Part shown: piece by piece, positions 36,020 through 43,545 of the stretch
Layout: the number at the start of each line of letters is the position of its first letter
How positions within the stretch are numbered: the first letter of the stretch is position 1
DNA from: Paenibacillus fonticola DSM 21315
GTDB lineage: Bacteria > Bacillota > Bacilli > Paenibacillales > Paenibacillaceae
Assembly (NCBI RefSeq): GCF_000381905.1
Contig: NZ_KB907253.1
Location: forward strand, 145,659-209,658
DNA length: 64,000 nucleotides
Direction: 5' to 3'
Program-made: the position numbers and the translations under genes
Notes under the pieces: model-generated
What the model was told of the DNA's origin: nothing
Databases searched by the model: none
The model's input: the letters and a program-made list of their open reading frames with translations, nothing else

Positions 36020-36880
36020 TCAGACTTCGTTCCAGATCCGCTTGATGTTATCGAAGGCGATTTTTGTCCCTTTTTGGCAATCCTCCATACCTTCGTACTC
36101 GATAGAGAAGTACCCGTCGTATCCTGATTCCTTAATCAAACGCAAAATTTCATATATATCGATATCACCGTGTCCGGCGATGGCGCCGCGAAGATAATTG
36201 CCGCCTGCGCTTTTGAACCAGCCTTCGCCCGGATTGCGGAAAGATGGGCGGATGTAGAAGTCTTTGATATGAATGATGGAAGCGTACGGCAGATTGTTTT
36301 TTACGGCGGTAACCGGATTTTCGTCCACGCATACGAAGTTGCCGATATCCAGTGTCGTTTTGAAGTTCGGGCGGTCTACCGCATGAATGAGCGCCTGAAC
36401 CCGGTCGCTCGCTTGCACGTAATAACCGTGATTTTCCACGCTTGTCGTAATGTCATATTGACGGGCATGGTCGGCGATCCGGCGGCAGGCGGCGGCGATT
36501 CTGTCCAAGTCCTCATTGAACCGGGCGATGGAGGTGTCCGGGCGGGACGCGACGTCATGGCGCATCAGCTTTGCCCCCAGACGATGAACGCGGTCTACCT
36601 CGCTAATTACCCGGGCGATTTCCGCTTCGTATTGCTCCTCTGTCTCCGTAATGAAGTTGGCTCCGAGGGCATAGTTGGAAATATCGAGGCCGCAGCGCGC
36701 GGCATTCTCCCTAATTTGATCCTCCAGCTCAGGGTTTGCCGCAAAGTCAAAGCCGTGCCTTGGCACGATTTCGATGTGGCTGGCGCCGATTTCGGCGACC
36801 CATTCGATGACGTCATTAATGGTCATACGGCCGGCGTTCATCGCTTGATACAAGCTGTACGAGCTAATTCCTAATTTCAT
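36020..36880 (-). CDS. Sugar phosphate isomerase/epimerase-like TIM-barrel protein
   Basis: A 286-residue AP-endonuclease-2/IolE-like TIM barrel starting at ATG 36880 after AAGGGAG. Metal-site stretches are TSVENHGYYVQ, FKTTLDIGNFVCVDENP, IIHIKDFYIRP, and the closing YDGYFSIEYEGMEDC. Such enzymes isomerise or epimerise keto-sugars or inositol derivatives; the substrate cannot be read from the sequence. It stands alone on the minus strand, near a second isomerase-like gene and a Gfo/Idh oxidoreductase, a common trio for unusual sugar catabolism. Confidence 0.82.
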   Translation of the reverse strand: MKLGISSYSLYQAMNAGRMTINDVIEWVAEIGASHIEIVPRHGFDFAANPELEDQIRENAARCGLDISNYALGANFITETEEQYEAEIARVISEVDRVHRLGAKLMRHDVASRPDTSIARFNEDLDRIAAACRRIADHARQYDITTSVENHGYYVQASDRVQALIHAVDRPNFKTTLDIGNFVCVDENPVTAVKNNLPYASIIHIKDFYIRPSFRNPGEGWFKSAGGNYLRGAIAGHGDIDIYEILRLIKESGYDGYFSIEYEGMEDCQKGTKIAFDNIKRIWNEV

Positions 36881-37059
36881 AAAGTTGACTCCCTTCAGAT
36901 AGGCTTAAGCGTGATTAGTTTCCGTGATTAGTTTCTTTCGTGCTATATGAGATGAGCTAGAGCATAGGAAACAGGTAAGGGATAAACAGGATTCCGGGGA
37001 AACGGAAAGCAGTCTGAAAACAAGCTGCTTCGGGAGCTAAGCTTGTAGCCCCCTTTACG

Positions 37060-37165
37060 ACCGAAGAGCTGTCTCTTATGAACCTTTACCCTTCAGGAAC
37101 CTTTACCATTTATGCACCTTTACACCCTTCAGGAAGTCTGGGAGCAACAGCGGTCGTAGGAACAC
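37060..37165. repeat. Palindromic repeat (AGCGGTCGTA family), copy 1
   Basis: CTTTACGACCG...GCTGTCTC is inverted as GGAGCAACAGCGGTCGTAGG. Related sequence (AACAGCG[AG][TC]C plus GAACA) recurs at about 37,643-37,720 and 38,837-38,912. The flank ACCCACATCCA..TTCAACTTATATA is shared with the copy at 37,690-37,720. No gene is visible from 36,881 to 37,852; the whole 970 bases are repeats or unassigned DNA. Confidence 0.5.
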
Positions 37166-37402
37166 TTTGGGTAATTACCCACATCCAATTTGACTAGTTC
37201 AACTTATATAAATGGATTCGTAGTAGTTAATTTTTGCGAAAAGGAAGGGAAAGTAAATTTAAATGTATCTGATGTCCTTAAAAGTAGGGAGACTTCCTAT
37301 CATGGGCTGGATCCTTGATTTTAGGTGCAGAGAATCCATCTAGTCCCCTGAAACATTCGTTTAGAGCATAATTAGATACATGAACTCCATTTATTGCGCG
37401 CC

Positions 37403-37640
37403 AGCTTATTGCGCGACAACTTGGTCTACGCAGCTTAGTGTACGGTAGCTTATTGTGCGACAACTTGGTCTACGCAGCTTAGTGTACGGTAGCTTATTGT
37501 GCGACAACTTGGTCTATGCAGCTTAGTGTACGGTAGCTTATTGTGCGACAACTTGGTCTATGCATCTTAGTGTACAGCAGCTTACTGTTCGACAGATCGG
37601 TCTACCATCTTAGTGTACAGCAGCTTAGTGTTCGACAGCT
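37403..37640. repeat. 44-base tandem repeat, about 5.5 copies
   Basis: Units beginning AGCTTATTGTGCGACAAC start at 37403, 37447, 37491, 37535 and 37579 (44-base period), with a last diverged unit at 37622. Units 1-4 are nearly identical; units 5-6 have drifted. There are no unique spacers, so it is not CRISPR; the period is not a multiple of three, so it is not a coding repeat. It is a minisatellite that could vary in copy number between strains. Confidence 0.85.
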
Positions 37641-37732
37641 TGTTGAGCAACAGCGACCTTTTGAACATTTACGCACTTATCCCTCTTACCCACATCCATT
37701 ATCACTAATTCAACTTATATAGTTCAAAGCCA

Positions 37733-37840
37733 AGTTGCTTGTCAGGCGGGCTTGCTTTGCTCGTCGTCAGTTGCTTGTCAGGCGGGCTTGCTTTGCTCGT
37801 CGTCAATTGCTTGTCAGGCGGGCTTACCGTGCTCGTTATC
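37733..37840. repeat. 36-base tandem repeat, three copies
   Basis: Units beginning A[GA]TTGCTTGTCAGGCGGGCTT start at 37733, 37769 and 37805; the third is diverged in its second half. They lie just downstream of the stop of the minus-strand isomerase-like gene. The 36-base period would encode SPPDKQLTTSKA-like repeats in one frame, but there is no start or ribosome site for it. Confidence 0.8.
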
Positions 37841-37852
37841 ACAGGCCGGCTT

Positions 37853-38731
37853 TTAGCCTCGGTATGAGCGAATGAACTCCACGGCCTTGCGGATATCTTC
37901 CGCAGGGTTGTTGCCGACCTCGCGCTCAATCGTCAAGTATCCTTTGTAGCCGATTTCCTGCAATGCGGCAAAATAAGCTGGGAAGTCGACCGCGCCTTCG
38001 CCCAGCGGCAGTTCTTCAAAAGCCGCTCCTGAAGAGGCCATCTCGGCGATTTTCTCGTGATCCATAGCGGAATATCCTAAATAGCCGTACACATCCTTCG
38101 GGTCAACGGGGCGGAGTCTCCGGCCGTCTTTCACGTGGGTGTGGACAAGGTAGTCCTTGAGCAGCTTCACGCCTTCCACGGGATCATCGCCGGTCACCAT
38201 CACCATGTTGGCGGGGTCAAAGTTGACCGAAACGCCGTTCGTGCTCAGCGTATCCAAGAAGCTTTTTAAATGTGCGGCTGGCTCCGGGCCTGTTTCGATC
38301 GCGAAATAAGCGTTCATGCTCTTCGCGTATACGCCAAGCTCTTCGCAGGCCTGCTGCATCGCATTGTAAATGCGGCTGTTTTTATCGTCCGGTACGATGC
38401 CGATATGCGTTGTGACGACGGAGGTGCCAAGCTCCACGGCCAGGTCGAGAATGCGCTTCGACTTTTCGATTTTCTCGGGATTCGCTGCTTCATCCTGGAA
38501 GCCGTGTCCAGCCAAGTCACCGCAAAGGGCGGATATTTCGAGCCCAAGCCCATCAATATAGCTGCGCAGCTCCTTACGCTTAGCCGGAGTAAGAGCGGCA
38601 GGATCCATTTCGCCGGAAACGGCGTAGATTTGCACCCCTTCTGCGCCGACTTCCTTCGCTTTTTTCAACCCTTCCGTTACGCCAACCCCAAAGCTGTCCA
38701 CAATAACACCAATTTTGTTGTTTAATTTCAT
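37853..38731 (-). CDS. Sugar phosphate isomerase/epimerase-like TIM-barrel protein
   Basis: A 292-residue AP-endonuclease-2-like TIM barrel. The start is ATG 38731 after AAGGAGG; the longer frame from 38800 lacks a site. Stretches include IGVIVDSFGVGVTEGLKKAKEVGAEGVQIY, YFAIETGPEPAAHL, VSVNFDPANMVMVTGDDPVEGV and HTHVKDGRRLRPVD (metal ligands Glu, Asp, His) and GYLTIEREVGNNP. Related proteins work as keto-sugar or inosose isomerases/epimerases. It probably forms an operon with the oxidoreductase upstream on the same strand, although about 260 bases with repeats separate them. Confidence 0.83.
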   Translation of the reverse strand: MKLNNKIGVIVDSFGVGVTEGLKKAKEVGAEGVQIYAVSGEMDPAALTPAKRKELRSYIDGLGLEISALCGDLAGHGFQDEAANPEKIEKSKRILDLAVELGTSVVTTHIGIVPDDKNSRIYNAMQQACEELGVYAKSMNAYFAIETGPEPAAHLKSFLDTLSTNGVSVNFDPANMVMVTGDDPVEGVKLLKDYLVHTHVKDGRRLRPVDPKDVYGYLGYSAMDHEKIAEMASSGAAFEELPLGEGAVDFPAYFAALQEIGYKGYLTIEREVGNNPAEDIRKAVEFIRSYRG

Positions 38732-38836
38732 TTTTGGATTCGCCTCCTTGAATACTAATAAAAGTTTGACTGTATATAAGTCGAACGGATGGCATGACAA
38801 CAGCGGAGAACACGAAATGATTCTGAAGAAGTGAAA

Positions 38837-38988
38837 CGGTCGCCCTTGTCCCCGAATTTCAACGATTAGAAAGACTTAGTTAAGAAATTTGGGGACAACA
38901 GCGATCATAAGAACATTTCGTACTCACAGCCCGAGAAATTCGACGTCGGACTACTTCTTCGTGCTGCTTCGTGATAAAAAGTCGACGA
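38837..38988. repeat. Palindromic repeat family, copies between isomerase and oxidoreductase genes
   Basis: GGTCGCCCTTGTCCCCGAA and TTTGGGGACAACAGCGATC are inverted copies (38,837-38,912). They are followed by TTCGACGTCG and a module CTTCGTGCTGCTTCGTGAT (38,960-38,978) that is the inverse of the left module of the 287-base element at 23,508. It looks like two adjoining dispersed repeats in one gap. Confidence 0.5.
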
Positions 38989-38989
38989 C

Positions 38990-40048
38990 CTAGAAATGGA
39001 TTTCGCGGCCTTCTGCGGCGGATAGATAAATCGCGTTCAAAATTTTGATCATTTCCACGCCGTCCTCGACCGGGCTGTTCGTATTGATCAATCCGAGGCA
39101 GCTGTCGACGAAATGGTTGATTTCACGATCAAAAGCGCCTTGGAAATCGAAGCCTCGAGTGCTGATTTGCGGATCAATGTTAATAATTGTATCGTGACTC
39201 TCGGTGACGATAGACAGTACAGGCTCAATTTCGGCGCCGCCCTTATCACCATATATATTGATCTGCGCCGAATTCTCTCTGGCATGCAGCGTGAAGCTGA
39301 CATCGACCATAAGGGAGGCGCCGTTTTCAAAGCGAATGAGGGCATTGGCCATGTCCTCGACCGTATTATGTGCGGCATCGTAATCGGCGGCCTTGTAGAA
39401 TTCGTAGTTTTGAATGTTCGAACGGTTGCCGAGCTTGTGATAGGTGTTGCCGCTAACCGATTTGACCTTCGGTTTGCCCATGAGGTACCAGCATAGATCA
39501 ATGGCGTGCACGCCGATGTCGATGAGCGGGCCCCCTCCGGAGCGTTCGCGGTCGGCAAACCAACCGCCCGGGTTGCCGAGGCGGCGAATGAGGCTGGCTT
39601 TAGCGTAATAAATGTCGCCAAGATCACCGGCATCGATGAATTTCTTCAGCACGGCGATATTGGAAGCGTGGCGGCGCACATAGCCGACCTGGAGCAGCTT
39701 GCCGGTTTCGCGAACGGCCTGTTCGACTTGCTGGGCTTCGTCTACGGTTTTGCAGAGCGGTTTTTCGCAAAGTACGTTTTTGCCTGCCTTCAGTGCAGCG
39801 ATGCTAATTTCCGCATGGGAGTTGTTCCACGTGCAGATGCTGACCGCTTGTACGTCTTGATTGGCAAGAAGTTCATTATAGTCGGTGTAAACGTGCGGGA
39901 TATTGTATTTTTTGGCGACTTCACGGGCTCTGTCCTCTTTGAGATCACAGACAGCAACTAGCTGTACTTTCGGATTGGCTTGATAAGCCTGCAGATGGGA
40001 TTCCGAGATTGATCCGGCACCGATAAGGCCAATTTTCAGTTCACTCAT
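38990..40048 (-). CDS. Gfo/Idh/MocA-family NAD(P)-dependent oxidoreductase
   Basis: A 352-residue cytoplasmic dehydrogenase starting at ATG 40048 after AAAGGATG; the open frame continues to 40135 without a better start. The Rossmann motif is GLIGAGSISESHL, the conserved EKP motif is NVLCEKPLCKT, and the active-site stretch GGGPLIDIGVHAIDLCWYLMGKP contains the catalytic Asp/His pair. The C-terminal alpha/beta domain is complete. The family oxidises or reduces sugars, inositols or their derivatives. It is divergent from an AraC regulator and upstream of an isomerase-like gene, which suggests one sugar-conversion pathway. Confidence 0.9.
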   Translation of the reverse strand: MSELKIGLIGAGSISESHLQAYQANPKVQLVAVCDLKEDRAREVAKKYNIPHVYTDYNELLANQDVQAVSICTWNNSHAEISIAALKAGKNVLCEKPLCKTVDEAQQVEQAVRETGKLLQVGYVRRHASNIAVLKKFIDAGDLGDIYYAKASLIRRLGNPGGWFADRERSGGGPLIDIGVHAIDLCWYLMGKPKVKSVSGNTYHKLGNRSNIQNYEFYKAADYDAAHNTVEDMANALIRFENGASLMVDVSFTLHARENSAQINIYGDKGGAEIEPVLSIVTESHDTIINIDPQISTRGFDFQGAFDREINHFVDSCLGLINTNSPVEDGVEMIKILNAIYLSAAEGREIHF

Positions 40049-40190
40049 GCGTGCGCTTACATCCTTTCGTTTATCTGTGCGTTTTCTCCAAAAAAGGATA
40101 GGACCATTTAACACAGATATGTTATATTTATTCATATTTATTCAAGCACATTTAATTTAACATAGTTGTTTTTAAGGGAGAATGTATAGG

Positions 40191-41051
40191 ATGACAAAAT
40201 ACATGGACTATATGATCAGTTCTCATCCGATCCGTATCTTCAATCCGATCGTGGATTCCAGCCGGCAGAAGGTCAAGACGCTTACCCTGGTTACCGCAGG
40301 TCATTTACCGGGAAGAACGCTGCAGCGCAGCCAGGCCAAATTCAATCATTGGGCCTTCGTAATGATAACGGGCGGAAGCGGCTATTACCAGGTTGACGGC
40401 GGGGAAGTGCAGCAGGTTACAGCGGGCAGCTGGTTTTGTCTTTTTCCCGGTGCGGTATTTAATTACGGCCCTCATGCGGACGGTTATTGGGACGAATATT
40501 ACTTCACTGTAGAAGGCAGCCGGGTGGCCGAATGGCTGGAGCATTGGATGCCTAATCGATACGTGGTGAAAAGAGCCGCCTTCGATGACGCGCTCATCCA
40601 CCGGATGGAGATGATGTTCATGCTGATCGACAGCGGGGTGCCGACCAACCTGGACCGGGCCGCGCTTATGCTGGAATCTTTTCTGTACGACCTGGTGTCG
40701 CAATCGGATCGCCGTGAAGCGAGCAACCGGGAACGGTTCGTGCTGAAGGTGATCGAGGATTTGTCGCAATCGCTGCATACGCCTCAGGAACCGGCCCAAA
40801 TGGCCGCCCGGCATCACATTTCCGTGTCCACGCTGCGCCGTATTGTTCATAATTACACGGGCTACCCTCTCAATGAGTTTCTTCATCGCCTTAAGGTTGC
40901 GGAAGCGGGGAATATTTTGCTGAATACGGAATTGACGGTGAAGGAAATTGGCGAGGCTTTAGGTTATAAAGATACGTTTTATTTTTCCCGCATATTCAAA
41001 CGAATTACGGGCGTCTCACCAAGAAGCTACCGCAATAGAGGGGGGCAGTAG
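40191..41051 (+). CDS. AraC-family regulator with N-terminal cupin domain
   Basis: About 286 residues. The N-terminal cupin sensing domain (NHWAFVMITGGSGYYQVDGGEVQQVTAGSWFCLFPGAVFNYGPH) is followed by the AraC DNA-binding domain (EPAQMAARHHISVSTLRRIVHNYTG and VKEIGEALGYKDTFYFSRIFKRITG). The start at 40191 is preferred to 40182 because of spacing from AAGGGAG at 40174-40180. It is divergent from the oxidoreductase gene and likely controls it in response to a sugar bound by the cupin (inference). Confidence 0.88.
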   Translation: MTKYMDYMISSHPIRIFNPIVDSSRQKVKTLTLVTAGHLPGRTLQRSQAKFNHWAFVMITGGSGYYQVDGGEVQQVTAGSWFCLFPGAVFNYGPHADGYWDEYYFTVEGSRVAEWLEHWMPNRYVVKRAAFDDALIHRMEMMFMLIDSGVPTNLDRAALMLESFLYDLVSQSDRREASNRERFVLKVIEDLSQSLHTPQEPAQMAARHHISVSTLRRIVHNYTGYPLNEFLHRLKVAEAGNILLNTELTVKEIGEALGYKDTFYFSRIFKRITGVSPRSYRNRGGQ

Positions 41052-41341
41052 TTGGGGGGAAAGATTGGAATATGACCGAGATTTTGCAGGTGAGGTGTTA
41101 CACAGGCAGACTGTAGTCTAGGCGCAGCAGCCAATATATTAGTTAATCTACGAATAGCGGCTCTGATGTTTTACATATTTAAATCAGGCTCCGGTAAAAA
41201 CTGTAATAGCGCATAATATAAATGTGCTATAGTATTCACGTCGTTAAATAGTTCGTTTTAAAGGGCAGGTACTTTTTGGATAATGTTAGGTTGTTGCTTT
41301 CGAGTACTTTGAGCCAGCAAAGATGGGAGTGGGTGGTCAAC

Positions 41342-41656
41342 ATGACGATCCGTGAAGCTGTAGAAAATGAATTCGTGGACGCTTCGATTGCCAGAATCGG
41401 CAAGGAAGCTTTATATCTATATACGCCTTTGTGCGGAACGTGCAAGCTGGGCGAGACGATGCTGGACATTGTTCTGGAGTCAGGCGGCGCGATGATGCCC
41501 GTGTCGAAGCTGAATATCAACTTCGCGCCCCGTTTGCGGAATGATTGGCAAATTACGAGCGTACCGTGCCTCGTTCTGCTGGAGCAGGGCAAGCCGGTGG
41601 CGAAGGAATACGCCTTGCGTTCGGTCGTGGATCTGCATCAGTGGCTTAAAATTTAG
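41342..41656 (+). CDS. Thioredoxin-like protein
   Basis: About 104 residues from ATG 41342, preceded by GGGAGTGGG. The redox-type motif is LYTPLCGTCKLG (CGTC). Further on the cis-Pro stretch TSVPCLVLLEQGKPV and the C-terminal helix VVDLHQWLKI complete a thioredoxin fold. The CGTC motif, in place of CGPC, is common in YtpP-type small thioredoxin-like proteins of Bacillus relatives. It probably reduces disulfides in the cytoplasm; no partner gene is evident. Confidence 0.8.
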   Translation: MTIREAVENEFVDASIARIGKEALYLYTPLCGTCKLGETMLDIVLESGGAMMPVSKLNINFAPRLRNDWQITSVPCLVLLEQGKPVAKEYALRSVVDLHQWLKI

Positions 41657-41975
41657 CGAGGGTGAGGGCCATGAGGCACGTATTCTCGTGGCCCTTAAAC
41701 ATTTAAGCGTCGACCAATTGCCGGTCATGCAGCGAAACACCGCGCACTGAGAACTGCGCGCAGTCATAACAAGCAACTGCAATGCATAGGCCGCCATGGT
41801 TCTCTCTGCCTGATGCCTGATCCTTAGCAACCCGGCGGCTCGCTTCATGGACTATTTTGATTAATGGATGGATGATCTTCCCTTTTCGGGCATAGGCTAA
41901 ACACACGGTGGAAATTTTCCGCATAGGGTGTAGCATCAGTTTAATCTCGAAAGATAGGGAAGGGAGTAGAACGAA
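41657..41975. other. Non-coding stretch
   Basis: About 320 bases between the thioredoxin-like gene and the P-loop protein. I see no gene, promoter or riboswitch pattern I can support here. Confidence 0.4.
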
Positions 41976-43238
41976 TTGGCAGGAAGAGAGCGTCACTATT
42001 TTGCGCGGGGCAATACGGCTGAAGGCTTGGTCAGTTTGGTGGATTCCATCTATTATAAATTGGACACGGTATATGTGTTGAAAGGGGACCCGCAGGAGAT
42101 CGGGACGGTTCTGGCCCGGCTCGCGAACGGGTGGGGCCGGAGAGACTGGAATCTGCATTTGATTCACCAGCCTCTGCAAAGCGATTTGCTGGAAGGGATC
42201 ATCATCGAGGACGCCCGGATCGGACTGATCGCGGACCAAGCATGGCCGGAGGAGGGAGTTCCGGGAGATATGGAGGTTCGCCGCATCGACTTCGGAAGCG
42301 ACCCGAGCGGGGAACGGTTAGCTGAACATCGGGATCATATTAACGGGCTGGAGTACAACATAGCCGAAAGCTATGTGAAAGCTTACGAGACTTTTCAGCG
42401 TACGCTGCGGATCCATGATGACTGGGAGAAGATCTTCATTGATACGCTGGACCGTGCCGTGATGAACCAGCTGGCCGTCGATTGGGCGGATCAGTATCTT
42501 ATTAGCTCTGAAGCGGGATTGGAACGGGCGGCAGACGCAGGTACGGGTGCAGGTGCAGGCGAAGTTGCAGGTACAGGCGGAGGCACGGGAGTGGGTGCAG
42601 ATGCAGGAGCAGGTAAAAGCGCAGACACAGGTACAGGTGCGGGTGCAAGCGAAGGAGCAGGTGCAAGTTCAGGCGCAAGCGCGGGCGGTAAAGGGCCTGG
42701 TATAGTGACACGCCGCTTTCTTGGGGCAGCAACTTGGCGAGGGGCGGTTGATTTCGTTCTCAATTTGACGGAAGATGTGCCGACGCGAATTTTCGTAAAG
42801 GGACGCCCTGGATCGGGAAAGTCGACGTTATTTAAAAAAATCGCAGCTATAGCCGAGGAACGCGGGATCGATACTGAAGTGTACCATTGCGGCTTCGACC
42901 CGAATAGCCTCGATATGCTCATATTTCGCTCGCTTGGTGTAGCGATTTTCGACAGCACGGCGCCACATGAGCATTTCCCGCTGCGCGAAGGGGACAGCAT
43001 CCTGGATATTTATGAGCTGGCTATCGCTCCATACACGGATGAGAAATATGCCGAGGAAATCGCTGGTGTAAAGGCCCGCTACACGGCTTCAATGCAGCAT
43101 GCCATTTCTTATTTGGCCGAGGTGAAGCAAAATCAGGACCGCTTAAGCGCAATTCACCGCAGCATATCCGATGAGGAGGCCATTTCCCGGCAGGTGCAGC
43201 TGCTGGCGGAGGAGATCGAAGCGAGGGCCGGGGTGTAA
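41976..43238 (+). CDS. P-loop ATPase, tandem-domain family, with Gly/Ala/Thr-rich insert
   Basis: A 420-residue protein starting at TTG 41976 after AGGGAAGGGAG. The C-terminal half has an intact Walker A (VKGRPGSGKSTLFKKIA), FRSLGVAIFDSTAPHEHFP and a helical end. The N-terminal half is related in pattern (HYFARGNTAEGLVSLVDS...), but the place where the first P-loop should be reads VLKGDPQEIGTVLARL, without the Gly-Lys-Ser. In the family as I know it both halves usually bear a P-loop, so the first looks degenerate. Residues about 185-238 form a low-complexity Gly/Ala/Thr/Ser linker (AGTGAGAG-type repeats) between the two halves. Function is unknown. Confidence 0.75.
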   Translation: MAGRERHYFARGNTAEGLVSLVDSIYYKLDTVYVLKGDPQEIGTVLARLANGWGRRDWNLHLIHQPLQSDLLEGIIIEDARIGLIADQAWPEEGVPGDMEVRRIDFGSDPSGERLAEHRDHINGLEYNIAESYVKAYETFQRTLRIHDDWEKIFIDTLDRAVMNQLAVDWADQYLISSEAGLERAADAGTGAGAGEVAGTGGGTGVGADAGAGKSADTGTGAGASEGAGASSGASAGGKGPGIVTRRFLGAATWRGAVDFVLNLTEDVPTRIFVKGRPGSGKSTLFKKIAAIAEERGIDTEVYHCGFDPNSLDMLIFRSLGVAIFDSTAPHEHFPLREGDSILDIYELAIAPYTDEKYAEEIAGVKARYTASMQHAISYLAEVKQNQDRLSAIHRSISDEEAISRQVQLLAEEIEARAGV

Positions 43239-43422
43239 GAAGAGGCGAAGGAACAAGTGAAGTGAAACGTGAAGTATAAGTCAAAGTAAAACGTGGAGTG
43301 ACATGTGAAGTACAATGCGAAGCAACATGTGAATTAGCACAAGCAGCTGCACATAAAGTAATACATGAAGTATAAGTCAAAGTAAAAGATGAAAGCCAAA
43401 TAGACGGGAAAAAACGTATATG
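43239..43422. repeat. Degenerate purine-rich repeats
   Basis: GAAGTATAAGTCAAAGTAAAA occurs at about 43,271 and again near 43,368. Between them are looser GTGAAGTA-like units (ACGTGGAGTGACATGTGAAG). No gene is seen. It looks like a decaying tandem repeat just after the stop of the low-complexity protein gene. Confidence 0.55.
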
Positions 43423-43459
43423 AAGACGGGCGCCTGCAGGGGTGTCCGTCTTTTTTTCC
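43423..43459 (+). terminator. Intrinsic terminator
   Basis: AAGACGGGCGCC, 6-base loop, GGTGTCCGTCTT then seven Ts. It ends the P-loop gene transcript. Confidence 0.85.
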
Positions 43460-43545
43460 ATGAATGCTCTATATCTAGCTTTTTAAATGTGTAATAATCT
43501 ATTTATGATAACGCATACAAAACTATGAACAATTCGGGTGACATT

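Noticed and set aside
36170..36874. 234-residue open frame on the plus strand
   Set aside because: Antisense to the isomerase/epimerase gene, which has clear family motifs.
37278..37463. 61-residue minus-strand frame
   Set aside because: It runs into the 44-base repeat, with no start context; not a gene.
37403..37640. Possible CRISPR array
   Set aside because: The 44-base units are directly joined, with no unique spacers and no cas genes.
37705..37929. 74-residue frame encoding SPPDKQLTTSKA repeats
   Set aside because: It arises from the 36-base repeat and overlaps the isomerase gene end. No ribosome site.
41740..41860. Possible riboswitch before the P-loop gene
   Set aside because: GC-rich words resemble parts of an S-box, but the conserved core is absent.
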